This document shows positions 35,221 through 44,735 of a stretch of 64,000 nt of DNA, piece by piece. This DNA comes from JAMXLO01 sp963832895 (GTDB taxonomy: Bacteria; Pseudomonadota; Alphaproteobacteria; Acetobacterales; Acetobacteraceae): positions 1 through 64,000 of the forward strand of contig CAWHVQ010000024.1 in the NCBI GenBank assembly GCA_963832895.1, in the 5' to 3' direction. Each line of letters starts with the position of its first letter. The first letter of the stretch is position 1. The position numbers were made by a program, and so were the translations under genes. A model generated the notes under the pieces. It had not been told where the DNA came from. It saw only the letters and a list, made by a program, of their open reading frames with translations, and did not search any database.

Positions 35221-36609
35221 TCAACGGCTCGGCGAGGACGCGGGGTCGTATAACCCCTCCTCCTCGCCGAACGCGTACTCCTCCGATATGTCCTTGCCGG
35301 TGTAGTCACGCATCAGCGCCGCCGCCACAACGCTGATCACGGCACATACGCTGATATAGACAGCGATCGCCACCCATGATCGATATGAAGCGAACAATGC
35401 GGCCGCGATCAGCGGCGCGGGTCCGCCGGCGATAACCGAGGCAAGCTGGTAGCCGATCGACGCACCGGTATAGCGCAGCCGCCCGGTGAAGCTCTCGGCG
35501 ATCAATGCGGCCTGCGGTCCATACATAATGTCATGGGGAATCAGCGACACCACGATCGCAACAAAGATCCAGAACGGCATCAGCGTATCGAGCAGCGCGA
35601 AGTAGATCCAACCAAATACACCGGTTGCCACGGCGCCGATGATATACACCCGCCGGCGCCCGAACCTGTCCGACAGATGGCCGGCGATCGGGATCGAGAA
35701 GAACGACACGACCGAGGCCGCCAGCACCGATGTCAGCAGCAGGTCGCGTGACACCTTCAATGTGCCTACACCATAGGCGAACACGAACGCGGTGAAGATG
35801 TAGAACGGCGCCTGCTCGGCCATCCGCAGGAATGCGCTGAGGAAGATCTCCTTCGCCTGGAGGCGAAACACCTCTGCGACCGGCGTGCGCTCGATCCGGT
35901 TCTCTTCGACCAGGCGGCGGAACGTCGGCGTCTCCAGAATGCCAAGACGGATCCACAGGCCGATCGCGACCAGCACGATGCTGATCAGGAACGGCACCCG
36001 CCAACCCCAGGTGATGAACGCATCGCCTGACCACGAGCTGAACACCAGCACGGCGAGATTGGCGAGGAACAGCCCCGATGGCACACCGAACTGCGGCCAG
36101 GACGCGACGAAGCCGCGATGATGGCTGGTGCGCGCCCACTCCATCGACAGCAGCACCGAGCCTCCCCACTCGCCACCGACACCGACGCCCTGAACGAAGC
36201 GCAGCACGGTGAGCAGGACCGCACCCCAGATACCGATGCTCGCATAGGTCGGCACCAGGCCCACCAGGAACGTGGCGATACCCATGAGCATCAATGTCGC
36301 GATCAGCGCCGACTTGCGTCCCAGACGGTCGCCCCAATGGCCGAAGATCGCCGCGCCGACCGGACGCGCGGCGAAACCGACGGCGTAGATCGCGAATGCC
36401 TCCAGCGTGCCGACCAGCGGATCGGAATGCGGAAAATAGAGCTTCGCGAAGACCAGGCCGGTGACCGTGCTGTAGAGGAAGAAATCGTACCATTCGATCG
36501 TCGTGCCGATGGTCGAGGCGATCACCGCGCGACGCAGCTGCGCCCGATGTTCCTGCTCGCCGAGCGGCGCCGGCTGCCCCGTGGATCGCACCGCACTGCT
36601 GCCTGACAT
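35221..36609 (-). CDS. MFS transporter, metabolite:H+ symporter (MHS) family
   Basis: This 462-residue protein has 12 predicted helices and the MHS signs: STIGTTIEWYDFFLYSTVTG at the start, FGHWGDRLGRKSAL between helices 2 and 3, RFVQGVGVGGEWGG, and GHLSDRFGRRRVY in the second half. MHS members carry citrate, shikimate, dicarboxylates or betaines. Its stop directly abuts the stop of the citrate synthase-like gene on the other strand, so an organic acid substrate is a fair guess but not shown. Confidence 0.9.
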   Translation of the reverse strand: MSGSSAVRSTGQPAPLGEQEHRAQLRRAVIASTIGTTIEWYDFFLYSTVTGLVFAKLYFPHSDPLVGTLEAFAIYAVGFAARPVGAAIFGHWGDRLGRKSALIATLMLMGIATFLVGLVPTYASIGIWGAVLLTVLRFVQGVGVGGEWGGSVLLSMEWARTSHHRGFVASWPQFGVPSGLFLANLAVLVFSSWSGDAFITWGWRVPFLISIVLVAIGLWIRLGILETPTFRRLVEENRIERTPVAEVFRLQAKEIFLSAFLRMAEQAPFYIFTAFVFAYGVGTLKVSRDLLLTSVLAASVVSFFSIPIAGHLSDRFGRRRVYIIGAVATGVFGWIYFALLDTLMPFWIFVAIVVSLIPHDIMYGPQAALIAESFTGRLRYTGASIGYQLASVIAGGPAPLIAAALFASYRSWVAIAVYISVCAVISVVAAALMRDYTGKDISEEYAFGEEEGLYDPASSPSR

Positions 36610-36676
36610 GGATCGATTCTCCCGCGCCGGTTCTTGTCATCGTCTGACCAGAACGCATTCGCAGGCAGATCGTTCA

Positions 36677-37900
36677 TTATTCAGCCGCTGCCGCCGCTGC
36701 TTCGACGTCGCTCCGCAGATCCGGCCGCAGCTCTTCCTTGCGATCCGGGAATGCCAGCGCGCATCCCAGGGTCACGACACCGAATCCCGCCATCACCAAG
36801 GTCACCACGGCCAGACTGCCGGTGCGCTCGTGCAGCAAGGCGACCACCGGGGCAGCGGCGGCGGCACCGAGAAAACCCACGAAGAACCGCACCGAATACA
36901 TGCGCGTCCGCAAAGCGGGCGAGAGATAGCGCGCGGTCATCGTCTCGTTCACCGTGACTTGACCGAAGATCGCCGCGGCCACCAGCGCGGCCATCGGCAC
37001 CACGATCCAACCGTGCGCAAAGGACACCGCCACAAGGGCCGGGACCAGCAATGCGCTCACCGGCAGGAACACGCGCTTCAGCGTCATCCGGTCGATCATC
37101 CGCCCGACGGTGAACTGGGTGAGCGCGCCGCACAGCGTGGCAAGAAACGCCGCCGACCCCACCAGCGGCAGCATGCTTGGATCGTCGCCCAACCGCTCTT
37201 CCATCAGCTTCGGCAGCAGCAGCGTGAAGGCGTTGAACACCAGCCCCGAGACGACCGCGATCAGCAGCAGCACGGTCACCGCGCGACGCACGAGATGGCG
37301 CGGGATTACGGGAAACGGCCGCGCGCCATGCAGTATGGCGGCCTCGGGCGCCGGCAGCCGCAGCCATGCGAGACCGAGCGCGGCGCAGGCGAGGCCCGGC
37401 AGCAGGAACGCGATGCGCCAGCCGATCCCGTTGGCGAGCAACGCGGTTACCATCGGTGCCAATGCCACACCCAGGTTGCCGAACACGCCGTTCACGCCGA
37501 TGGCGCGGCCCGGTCTGTCGCCGGCGGCATCCACCAGCATGGCAGTGCCGATCGGATGGTAGATCGCCGCGAACAGCCCGGTGGCCGCGAGCGTGATCGC
37601 CAGCACCACCGGCGAACCGGCGAACGCCGTCGCCGCCATGGAGAGGCCGGTGCCGAGAAAGAACAGGGTCATCAGCGCCGGCCGGCCGATGCGTTGCGCG
37701 ATCCACCCCTGCGGCAGCGAAAACAGCCCGTAGAGCAGGAACATCCCCGTGGCGAGCGCCAGGATCGGACCGTACGCGTCGCCGAACCGGCCGCCGGGCA
37801 CCGCCATCGCCAGCACCGCGGTGGGCAGGATCAGCAGCGAATAGTGGGTGAAGCCATGTGCGGCATTGATGAAGGCGACCAGGCGTGTGTTCGGTGTCAC
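36677..37900 (-). CDS. MFS transporter, probable drug or metabolite exporter
   Basis: This 407-residue, 12-helix protein has motif A-like sequences (QGWIAQRIGRPALMTL; VGRMIDRMTLKRVF) and resembles the fosmidomycin-resistance/NimT-like exporters (IYHPIGTAMLVDAAGDRPGR is typical). It is divergent from an AraC regulator across 73 bp with a palindrome, the same layout as nimT/nimR in E. coli. It probably exports a toxic compound sensed by that regulator. The substrate is unknown. Confidence 0.85.
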   Translation of the reverse strand: MTPNTRLVAFINAAHGFTHYSLLILPTAVLAMAVPGGRFGDAYGPILALATGMFLLYGLFSLPQGWIAQRIGRPALMTLFFLGTGLSMAATAFAGSPVVLAITLAATGLFAAIYHPIGTAMLVDAAGDRPGRAIGVNGVFGNLGVALAPMVTALLANGIGWRIAFLLPGLACAALGLAWLRLPAPEAAILHGARPFPVIPRHLVRRAVTVLLLIAVVSGLVFNAFTLLLPKLMEERLGDDPSMLPLVGSAAFLATLCGALTQFTVGRMIDRMTLKRVFLPVSALLVPALVAVSFAHGWIVVPMAALVAAAIFGQVTVNETMTARYLSPALRTRMYSVRFFVGFLGAAAAAPVVALLHERTGSLAVVTLVMAGFGVVTLGCALAFPDRKEELRPDLRSDVEAAAAAAE

Positions 37901-37944
37901 GTGCGAGCCTCGGCGACTGGTGTTGCACCAGGACTCAAGGTAGG

Positions 37945-37970
37945 TTGTCCATCCTTCGACGTACGGACAA
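37945..37970. promoter_or_regulatory. Palindrome between MFS and AraC genes
   Basis: TTGTCC (37945..37950) and GGACAA (37965..37970) form an inverted repeat with a 14-base spacer, placed right before the AraC start. NimR-type regulators bind GTCC...GGAC palindromes, so this is the likely operator for both genes. Confidence 0.55.
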
Positions 37971-37973
37971 TTC

Positions 37974-38756
37974 TTGTCTCAAATCGGACACCCCGCCGAC
38001 CGCTCCCGCCTGCGCCCGTTCGAGGAGGCGCCTCGCCCCCTCGTCGGCTACGCGTATGACTACGCGGATCCGCACGACACCGGCTGGCATGAGCACCCGC
38101 GCGCGCAACTGCTGCACGCAACCGCCGGCGTGCTGCGTGTCGTGACGGGCTCGGCGCTGTTCGTCGTGCCTCCCGGCACCGGCCTGTGGATGCCGGCGAG
38201 GACGCCGCATGTGACGCACATGCCGGCGGGTCTGACGATGCGGGCGCTGTTCCTGCGCGAGGATGCGGCACTCGCCGGTCCGCGCGCGGTGACGGTCGTC
38301 GCCGTGTCACCCCTCCTGCGCGAGCTGATTCTCGCGGCGTGCGAGCAACCGGTGATGTGGGACGAAGCCGGACCGGTGCGGCACGTCGTGGCACTCGCGC
38401 TCCACGAGATCCGCCACGCCGCGACACGTCCGATCGCGGTGCCCGCGTGTCGCGACCCGCGGCTACAGCGCGTTACCGAGGCGCTGCTATCCGATCCCGC
38501 CGATCCGCGCGGGCTGGAATCGTTCGCCGGGATGGCGGGCGCCTCGGCGCGCACCTTGGCACGGTTGTTTCGCCGCGAGACCGGCATGAGCTTCCAGGCT
38601 TGGCGACGGCAACTGCGGCTGACCGAGGCGCTGGCCTGCCTCACGCAAGGCGCCACACCGGCCCGTGCGGCGGCGGCGGTGGGCTACACCAGCGGTCCGG
38701 CCTTCGGTGCCGCGTTCCGCGCCGCGTTTGGCACGACACCCGGCCGGTCGCGCTGA
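37974..38756 (+). CDS. AraC-family regulator (NimR-like)
   Basis: This 260-residue protein has an N-terminal cupin sensor (HEHPRAQLLHATAGVLRVVT, FVVPPGTGLWMPARTPH) and a C-terminal AraC helix-turn-helix pair (GASARTLARLFRRETGMSFQ, AVGYTSGPAFGAAFRAAFGT). The W-M-P-x-x-x-P-H sign is that of the NimR/YeaM group. The start is TTG at 37974; no ATG or GTG lies upstream in frame. That is plausible but weakly supported, and the ribosome site overlaps the palindrome. It should control itself and the divergent exporter. Confidence 0.83.
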   Translation: MSQIGHPADRSRLRPFEEAPRPLVGYAYDYADPHDTGWHEHPRAQLLHATAGVLRVVTGSALFVVPPGTGLWMPARTPHVTHMPAGLTMRALFLREDAALAGPRAVTVVAVSPLLRELILAACEQPVMWDEAGPVRHVVALALHEIRHAATRPIAVPACRDPRLQRVTEALLSDPADPRGLESFAGMAGASARTLARLFRRETGMSFQAWRRQLRLTEALACLTQGATPARAAAAVGYTSGPAFGAAFRAAFGTTPGRSR

Positions 38757-38760
38757 AATT

Positions 38761-40596
38761 CTACGCCGAATGTCCGCCAAGCAGGGCGAGCACCGCCGCG
38801 CCATAGCGCTGCAGCTTGGATGCACCGACACCCTTCATCTGCCCCAGTTCCTCAATGCCCGAAGGCCGCACCGCCGCGATATCGCGGAGCACGGTGTCGT
38901 GGAAGATCACATAAGGCGGAATGCGCTGCTTCTTCGCCTCCGCGGCACGCCAGGCGCGCAACGCCTCGAAAAGGTTCGTGTCTTCCAGGCCGGAGCCTTG
39001 CACCGAAGTGGGACGCTCGGGACGTCGCACCTCGGGGCGCCGCCTGCCCTCCTCGCGCAGCATCACCCGGGTTTCGCCACGCAGAACCGGCCGCGCCTTC
39101 TCCTGCACCAGGAACAGCCCGCCATGCCCCGCAGTGTCCACATCCAGCGCACCGAGCGCGATGAGCTGGCGGATCAGCCCGCGCCAGTAGGGCGCCGCGT
39201 GATCGGCGCCGAGACCGAATGTCGGCAGGCGATCGTGTCCATGCCGCAGCACGCCATCGGTCGTCTCGCCGCGCAGCACGGCGATGATGTGGAGCGCGCC
39301 GAACACCTGATTGGTGCGATACACCGCCGACAACACCTTCTGCGCTTCCACTGTCGCGTCCACCATGAGCGGCGGCGCGGAGCAGTTGTCGCAATGCCCG
39401 CAGGGTTCCGACAGCTCTTCGCCGAAACACGCCAAGACCGAACGCGTGCGGCACGATGCGGCCTCGGTAAGCGCGATCATCTCCTCGAGCTTCGTGCGCA
39501 TCACCCGCTTCTGCGTCTCGGGTGCGGCGGATTGCGCCAGCCAATGGCGCGCCTGGGCGATGTCCTGGCCGCCATACAGCAGCAGCGTCTCCGCCGGCTC
39601 GCCGTCGCGACCGGCGCGGCCAATCTGCTGGTAGTAGGCCTCAGGGCTGTCAGGCATATCCAGATGCACCACAAAGCGCACATCCGGCCGGTCGATCCCC
39701 ATGCCGAAGGCGATCGTCGCCACGACAACCACCGCCTCGCCTGAACGGAACCGCGCCAGTGCCTCGCGCTTGGTTTCCGCCTCCAGTCCGGCGTGGAAGG
39801 CGATCGCTGGAATCCCCTTGCCCCTCAGCTTCTCGGCAACGCGCTCGGTCTTCGCACGCGTGCCGCAATAGACGATGCCGCAGACACCGGAATGGCGTGT
39901 GAGCAGATCGAAAAGCTGCGCGGTCTCGCTCACCTTTGCCGCGGCGGCGATGTGCAGGTTCGCTCGATGGAAGCTGGCGACGAAGGTCTGCGCCGCCTCC
40001 ATCTTCAGCGCGCGCAGGATGTCGTCGCGTGTGCGCGGATCGGCCGTCGCGGTCAATGCGATGCGCGGCACACCGGGAAACTGATCCGCGAGGCACGCCA
40101 GCCCGCGATACTCCGGTCGGAACTCATGCCCCCACTGCGACACGCAATGCGCCTCGTCGATCGCGAACAGCGCGAGTTGCAGCCGCGACAGCCGCTCCAG
40201 TGTACCGTTGCCAAGCAGACGTTCCGGCGAGACGTACAGCAGGTCCAGCCGCTGTTCGAGCAGATCGCGCGTGACGCTGCGCGCCTCGGCCGGATCCAGA
40301 TCGGAATGCAGGGCACCGGCCGACACGCCGAGCTGCCGCAGCGCCGCCACCTGATCGTCCATCAGCGCGATGAGCGGCGAAATCACCACCGCCGTCCCCG
40401 GGCGGCACAACGCCGGGACCTGGAAGCAGATGCTCTTGCCGCCGCCGGTCGGCGCCAGCACCAGCGCATCGCCGCCCGCGACCACATGGCGCACGGCCTG
40501 CTCCTGCTGGCCGCGAAAGCCGGGGAAGCCGAAGACACGCCGCAGCACGGCTGCCGGATCGTCCCATGCGTCCGCCTGCACCAGCGACTGCAACAT
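38761..40596 (-). CDS. recQ: ATP-dependent DNA helicase RecQ
   Basis: This 611-residue 3'-5' helicase acts in recombination and fork repair. It has FRGQQEQAV, Walker A LAPTGGGKS, the DEAH box in AIDEAHCVSQWGHEFRPEYR, motif VI QQIGRAGRDG, the zinc-binding cysteines (CRTRSVLACFGE, CGHCDNC) and a C-terminal HRDC domain (IPPYVIFHDTVLRDIA). It is convergent with the AraC gene (4 bp apart) and lies 7 bp downstream of a small OmpA-like gene. Confidence 0.96.
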   Translation of the reverse strand: MLQSLVQADAWDDPAAVLRRVFGFPGFRGQQEQAVRHVVAGGDALVLAPTGGGKSICFQVPALCRPGTAVVISPLIALMDDQVAALRQLGVSAGALHSDLDPAEARSVTRDLLEQRLDLLYVSPERLLGNGTLERLSRLQLALFAIDEAHCVSQWGHEFRPEYRGLACLADQFPGVPRIALTATADPRTRDDILRALKMEAAQTFVASFHRANLHIAAAAKVSETAQLFDLLTRHSGVCGIVYCGTRAKTERVAEKLRGKGIPAIAFHAGLEAETKREALARFRSGEAVVVVATIAFGMGIDRPDVRFVVHLDMPDSPEAYYQQIGRAGRDGEPAETLLLYGGQDIAQARHWLAQSAAPETQKRVMRTKLEEMIALTEAASCRTRSVLACFGEELSEPCGHCDNCSAPPLMVDATVEAQKVLSAVYRTNQVFGALHIIAVLRGETTDGVLRHGHDRLPTFGLGADHAAPYWRGLIRQLIALGALDVDTAGHGGLFLVQEKARPVLRGETRVMLREEGRRRPEVRRPERPTSVQGSGLEDTNLFEALRAWRAAEAKKQRIPPYVIFHDTVLRDIAAVRPSGIEELGQMKGVGASKLQRYGAAVLALLGGHSA

Positions 40597-40603
40597 GATG
40601 CGA

Positions 40604-40993
40604 TCAGCGCCGGTCGAAGCTGATTTCCACCCGACGGCTTTCCTGCGCGGTCAGCGCGAACTGCACCGGACCATGGCCGCGCTGCTTCACACGCTTCGCA
40701 TCGATACCGTCCGACTGCAGCTGATCGACCACGAGTTGGGCGCGCAGATCGGCCAGCAGGACGTTGGCCTGGCGGCTGCCGATGGTGCTGGCAAAGCCGT
40801 TCACGTGCACGACAGTACTCGGATGCGACTTCGCCCAGTCCGCGGCATGACTGATCACCGACTGCGCCGGATCATCGATCTGCGCCGACCATTCCTGAAA
40901 GAATACGACGAACCTCTCCGCTGGCGGGTCTGCCGCGCGGGCACTGCAGATTGCTGCAGTCAATAGCAGAAGCAGGAGCCCGAGGCGGTACAT
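40604..40993 (-). CDS. Small secreted OmpA-domain-like protein
   Basis: This 129-residue protein has a signal peptide (MYRLGLLLLLLTAAICSARA) and a short OmpA-like fold: FVVFFQEWSAQIDDPAQSVI, VHVNGFASTIGSRQANVLLA, DLRAQLVVDQL, and ALTAQESRRVEISF at the end. The usual acidic residue of the peptidoglycan-binding T-D motif is replaced (NGFAST), so binding may be weak. It is probably cotranscribed with recQ, which starts 7 bp downstream. That link has no obvious functional meaning. Confidence 0.75.
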   Translation of the reverse strand: MYRLGLLLLLLTAAICSARAADPPAERFVVFFQEWSAQIDDPAQSVISHAADWAKSHPSTVVHVNGFASTIGSRQANVLLADLRAQLVVDQLQSDGIDAKRVKQRGHGPVQFALTAQESRRVEISFDRR

Positions 40994-41066
40994 GGCCGAT
41001 TCCCTTCTGGCGCGAGACAGCCATTGTCCTGCCGGGCGGTTAACCCGTCGTCAACCGAAAGTGCCG

Positions 41067-42695
41067 CTAGGCCGCGGCCGCGATCGCCTTGCCAGTGGAC
41101 AATCGCCAGATCCGATCCAGCCGCTCCACCCCCGTCAGGCGATGCGTGATCAGAATCACGCTGCGTCCGTCCGCCACTTCGTTCAGCGTGGCGAGGAACG
41201 CGCGCTCGGTTTCCGCATCCAGTCCGGCGCATGGTTCGTCAAGAATCAAAATCGGCGCCGGCGACAGCAGTGCACGCGCCAGCGTCAGGCGCCTGCCCTG
41301 ACCGCCCGAGAATCGCGCGCCACCTTCGCCGACCCAGGTGTCCAGACCATCCGGTAGTGCCCGCACCATCTCGCCGATCCGCGCCGCATCCAGCGCACCC
41401 CATAACGCCGCATCGTCGGCATCGGGCCGCGCGAGCTTCAGGTTAGCGCGAATCGTGTCGTCGAACAGATGCGTCGCCTGGGCAAGCCAGCCGATCCGCA
41501 GACGCACATCCACGGCGGCGAGCGTGGCAATATCGACGCCACCGAGCAACACCTTGCCCTGCTGCGGCGCAGCCACCTTCAGCGCCAGCGCGGCAAGCGT
41601 CGATTTGCCGGCGCCAGACGGCCCGAGCAGCGCAACGCGCGCGCCCTGCGGGACTTCGAGCGTCAATCCGTCGAACACCGGTGCCCGATCAGGCAGCCAG
41701 CGGAAGTGAACCGAGTCGAAGCGCAACGTGAAGTCGGCGGGAACCTGCGACGGATGCGGTGGATCAGGCACCGGCACAGGCGCATTGGCAGCTTCGACAA
41801 CACGATGCGAGGCCGCAGCAGCATGCCCGGCAAGAACGCCGGCGCGCGGCAATCCGCCGACTGCCTCGAATGCCGCCACGGTCAGGAAGGCAGCGGCGAC
41901 GCCAGCCATCGGATTGCTGCCTGCCGCGATCAGGACAGCGAGGATCGCCGCCTGCCCACACAGCAACGCGCCCGCATTGGCACGCGCGGCGCGGCCGGCA
42001 AGTTCGCGCTGGGTGGTGAGCAAAGTCGCCTCGCGCGCCTGCACGGCAGCCAGCATTCGGCCTTCGGCGCCGAACGCGCGGACCTCGCGCAGTCCGGTCA
42101 GCGCGTCGAGCGTGGCAATGCGCAGACCACCGGCTGCATTGGCCAATGCAGCACCGGCACGCGCGGCCGCGCGCGCACTCAGCCAAGGCAGCGCGAATGC
42201 GGCGACCGCGAACAGCACGCCGACCGCAAGCGCCAGCCAAACGCTATGGATCCCGACCAGCACGACGAGCAGCGGGAAAAGCAGCACGGCGCCCGCGAGC
42301 GGGACCAGAATGCGAAGATAGAGGCCGTCAAGCGCCTCGATGTCACCGACCAGGCGGGCCAGTACGTCGCCGGCCTGGCGAAAGCCGAGGCCGCCGGCGG
42401 AGCCGTGAGCAAGATTGCGGAAGAACCACACCCGCAGATCGGCCAGCGCACGGAACGTGGCGGCATGTGTCAGCAGCCGTTCGGTGTAGCGCAGCACCAC
42501 CCGTGCCGTTCCGAGTCCTCGCAGAGCCACCGGCGCCGCCAACGTTCCGACGGCAACTGCAGCGCCGAGTACCACGCCGCCAAGCGCCATCATCGCAACG
42601 CCCGCCGCGAGCGCCGCCAGCGAAACAACGATACCAGCCACCAGCCAAAGCGCACGACCGCGCCAGAGACCGAGAATGTGGAGTATGTCGGTCAC
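41067..42695 (-). CDS. cydC: ABC transporter CydC (thiol reductant exporter subunit)
   Basis: This 542-residue half-transporter joins six membrane helices to an ATPase (Walker A GPSGAGKST, signature FSGGQGRRL, Walker B ILILDEPCAGLDAETE). The first half has the CydC sign RVVLRYTERLLTHAATFRAL and RLVGDIEALDGLYLR. With CydD it exports glutathione and cysteine for assembly of periplasmic cytochromes and cytochrome bd. It overlaps the end of cydD by 4 bp. No cydAB genes are in this window. Confidence 0.92.
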   Translation of the reverse strand: MTDILHILGLWRGRALWLVAGIVVSLAALAAGVAMMALGGVVLGAAVAVGTLAAPVALRGLGTARVVLRYTERLLTHAATFRALADLRVWFFRNLAHGSAGGLGFRQAGDVLARLVGDIEALDGLYLRILVPLAGAVLLFPLLVVLVGIHSVWLALAVGVLFAVAAFALPWLSARAAARAGAALANAAGGLRIATLDALTGLREVRAFGAEGRMLAAVQAREATLLTTQRELAGRAARANAGALLCGQAAILAVLIAAGSNPMAGVAAAFLTVAAFEAVGGLPRAGVLAGHAAAASHRVVEAANAPVPVPDPPHPSQVPADFTLRFDSVHFRWLPDRAPVFDGLTLEVPQGARVALLGPSGAGKSTLAALALKVAAPQQGKVLLGGVDIATLAAVDVRLRIGWLAQATHLFDDTIRANLKLARPDADDAALWGALDAARIGEMVRALPDGLDTWVGEGGARFSGGQGRRLTLARALLSPAPILILDEPCAGLDAETERAFLATLNEVADGRSVILITHRLTGVERLDRIWRLSTGKAIAAAA

Positions 42696-44378
42696 GCCGC
42701 ACCGCGCGCCGGAACGGCACGCCCTTCGCGGATATCGAGCCGCCGACCCGGCAGCCCGTGCGCCGCGACAGAGTGGCTGGCAAGGATCACCGTCCGCCCC
42801 AGCGCCAGTCGGCGCAAGCTGTCCAGTACCTCACCCTCGATCGCCGGATCGAGATGCGCCGTGGGTTCATCGAGCAGCAGCAGGGGTGCATTCTTCAGGA
42901 ACGCGCGGGCGATCGCCACGCGCTGTGCCTGGCCACCGGACAGACCATAGCCACCCTCGCCTACCGCGGTATCAAGGCCACCAGGCAATGCGGCGGAGAA
43001 CTCGGTGACGCTGGCGCTGCGCGCCGCTTCCTCCACCTCGGCATCGGTGGCTTCGGGGCGCGCGAAGCGGATGTTGTCGCGAATGGTGCTGGCGAACAGC
43101 ACGGGCCGCTGCCCTATCCAGCCGGTGAGCCGCGCGAGTGCCTGCGGCACCAGGTCCGCGATGTCGGCACCATTGATCGTCACGCGTCCCTTATCAGGTC
43201 GCACGAAGCCCAGCAGAATCTCGATCACCGTCGATTTGCCGGCGCCCGATGGGCCGGCCAGCACCAGCGTCTCCCCGTCTGGCACACGAAAGGACAGCCC
43301 GTTCAGCGCCGGCCCTCGCGCAGGGTCCCAGGTGAAATGCACGTCCTCGAATGCGACCGCGATGCCATGCGCGGCGACCGTGCGAACGTCGCGCTGCGGC
43401 TGAGTGGAAGCCTGCGGCGGCAGATCAACCAGCGCCTCAGCCGCGCCGACGGCATGTAGCCGATCCTGGTAGGCAGCAGCGAAGCTCCGCAGCGGAGCAA
43501 AGAACTCCGGGACCAGCAACAACACGAACAGAGCGATCCCCGGATGCGTCATGCCACCGGATGCCAGCAGCACACCGTAGTGCAAAGCCAGCACGACAAA
43601 AGCCAGCGCTGCGGCAAGATCGAGTGCAGCAGACGACAGGAACGCGACACGCAGCACGCGCATGGTGCGTTGGCGAAGTTCGTCCGCCGCTGCAGCGAGC
43701 GAATTCGCCTCGGCATCCGCCTGCCCGTACAGGACGATGGTGGCGATGCCACGCACGCGATCGAGGAACCGCGCCTGTAGCCGCGTCAGCGCCAGGAACT
43801 GGTTGCGCGAGGCAGCCGCGGCACCAATCCCCGCTGCGGCCATCGCGATCGGAACCAACAGGCCGCACAGAACCAGTACCAGCGCGCCCACCGGGTCGGC
43901 CAGCAGGGTGGCGATGGCCACCAGCAGCGGGCCGCCGATCGCCAGGGAAGCGGCCGGCAGCCAGCGGGCGTGCAGCCCATCCAACGCCTCGATGCGATCC
44001 ACGATGATCGCAGTGAGTTCGCCGCTGTGGTGAGTACGGAGCCGCGACGGCCCGGCGTGCAGCAAGCGGGACAGCGCGTCGGTTCGCAGCCTCCGCCGCG
44101 CCGCCGCTCCCGCATTGAACGCGCCGCGCTCCGCAGCGATCGACACGCCCGCGCGCAGTACCGGCGAACACCGCGAAGCCCGCCAGCAGTGCCACCGTGT
44201 CGCCGGCGCGTTCGGTCAGGGCGCTGGCGAGCAGCATCGCCACGCACCAGGCCTGGCCCACCGCCATCGCCGTGTTCAACAGGCCGAGCAGTACAACCGG
44301 CCATGCCGCTCGGCCGCCAATGCGTCGCTCCTCACGCAGCCAGGCGCGTGATGCTGTCTTGCTGTCCCCGGATTGCAT
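42692..44378 (-). pseudogene. cydD: ABC transporter CydD, frameshifted near its N-terminus
   Basis: Most of the protein (from 44160 down) reads as CydD: RAGVSIAAERGAFNAGAAAR, THHSGELTAIIVDRIEALDG, Walker A GPSGAGKST, signature LSGGQAQRV and Walker B LLLLDEPTAHLD. The first about 73 residues (MQSGDSKTASRAWLREERRI, then WPVVLLGLLNTAMAVGQAWC) are in a different frame. The two join only if one base is removed near 44160, giving FAVFAVLRAGVSIAAERG. Without it the protein would lack its first membrane helix. It is either a real frameshift that inactivates CydDC or a sequencing error. Confidence 0.85.
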
Positions 44379-44379
44379 C

Positions 44380-44395
44380 CTAAGCGCCCGCTTAG
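44380..44395. promoter_or_regulatory. Palindrome upstream of cydD
   Basis: CTAAGCG, two bases, CGCTTAG: a perfect inverted repeat right before the cydD start codon. It shares the CTAAG/CTTAG half-site with the repeat in front of the antitoxin gene 90 bp away. Confidence 0.5.
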
Positions 44396-44480
44396 CTCAG
44401 ACGATCCGCGCTGGACAGTGCGGAGTGCTTAATTGTGGGCAATGTATCGGCCATGGCGTTGCCATGAGCCCATCTGTTAG

Positions 44481-44493
44481 CTAAGTAGCTTAG
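44481..44493. promoter_or_regulatory. Palindrome at the antitoxin start
   Basis: CTAAG-TAG-CTTAG ends two bases before the antitoxin ATG, where the ribosome site should be. Toxin-antitoxin operons are usually repressed by the antitoxin through such palindromes, so this is a likely autoregulation site. Confidence 0.5.
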
Positions 44494-44495
44494 TC

Positions 44496-44735
44496 ATGGC
44501 CGTTGTGACCATCCATGCCGCGAAGACGCACCTCTCGCAGCTTCTGGCGCGCGTCGAGGCTGGAGAGGAAATTGTTCTGGCGCGGGGACGCCAACCGGTC
44601 GCCAGGCTGGTGCCGTACCGCCCACCCGCAGCCAAGCGACAGTTCGGGGCATTGCGCGGCGTGGTCTCGATTGGCCCCGAGTTCTTCGCGCCGCTGCCGG
44701 AAGACGAACTGGCCGGCTGGGAGCGATCGGCCTGA
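44496..44735 (+). CDS. Phd/YefM-type antitoxin
   Basis: This 79-residue protein has the Phd/YefM N-terminal DNA-binding fold (MAVVTIHAAKTHLSQLLARV, EAGEEIVLARGRQPVARLV) and a flexible C-terminal tail (FGALRGVVSIGPEF, then LPEDELAGWE) that would wrap the toxin. It is the first gene of a two-gene operon. Its stop overlaps the likely start of the PIN toxin by three bases. A palindrome overlaps its ribosome-binding region. Confidence 0.9.
   Translation: MAVVTIHAAKTHLSQLLARVEAGEEIVLARGRQPVARLVPYRPPAAKRQFGALRGVVSIGPEFFAPLPEDELAGWERSA

Noticed and set aside
36503..38059. 518-residue plus-strand open frame
   Set aside because: It lies opposite the MFS exporter gene and has a low-complexity His/Arg/Gln-rich sequence typical of antisense shadows in GC-rich DNA.
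42692..44146. CydD read as a complete 484-residue protein from an internal start
   Set aside because: This version lacks the first membrane helix, which is found in the neighbouring frame upstream. A frameshift explains the data better.
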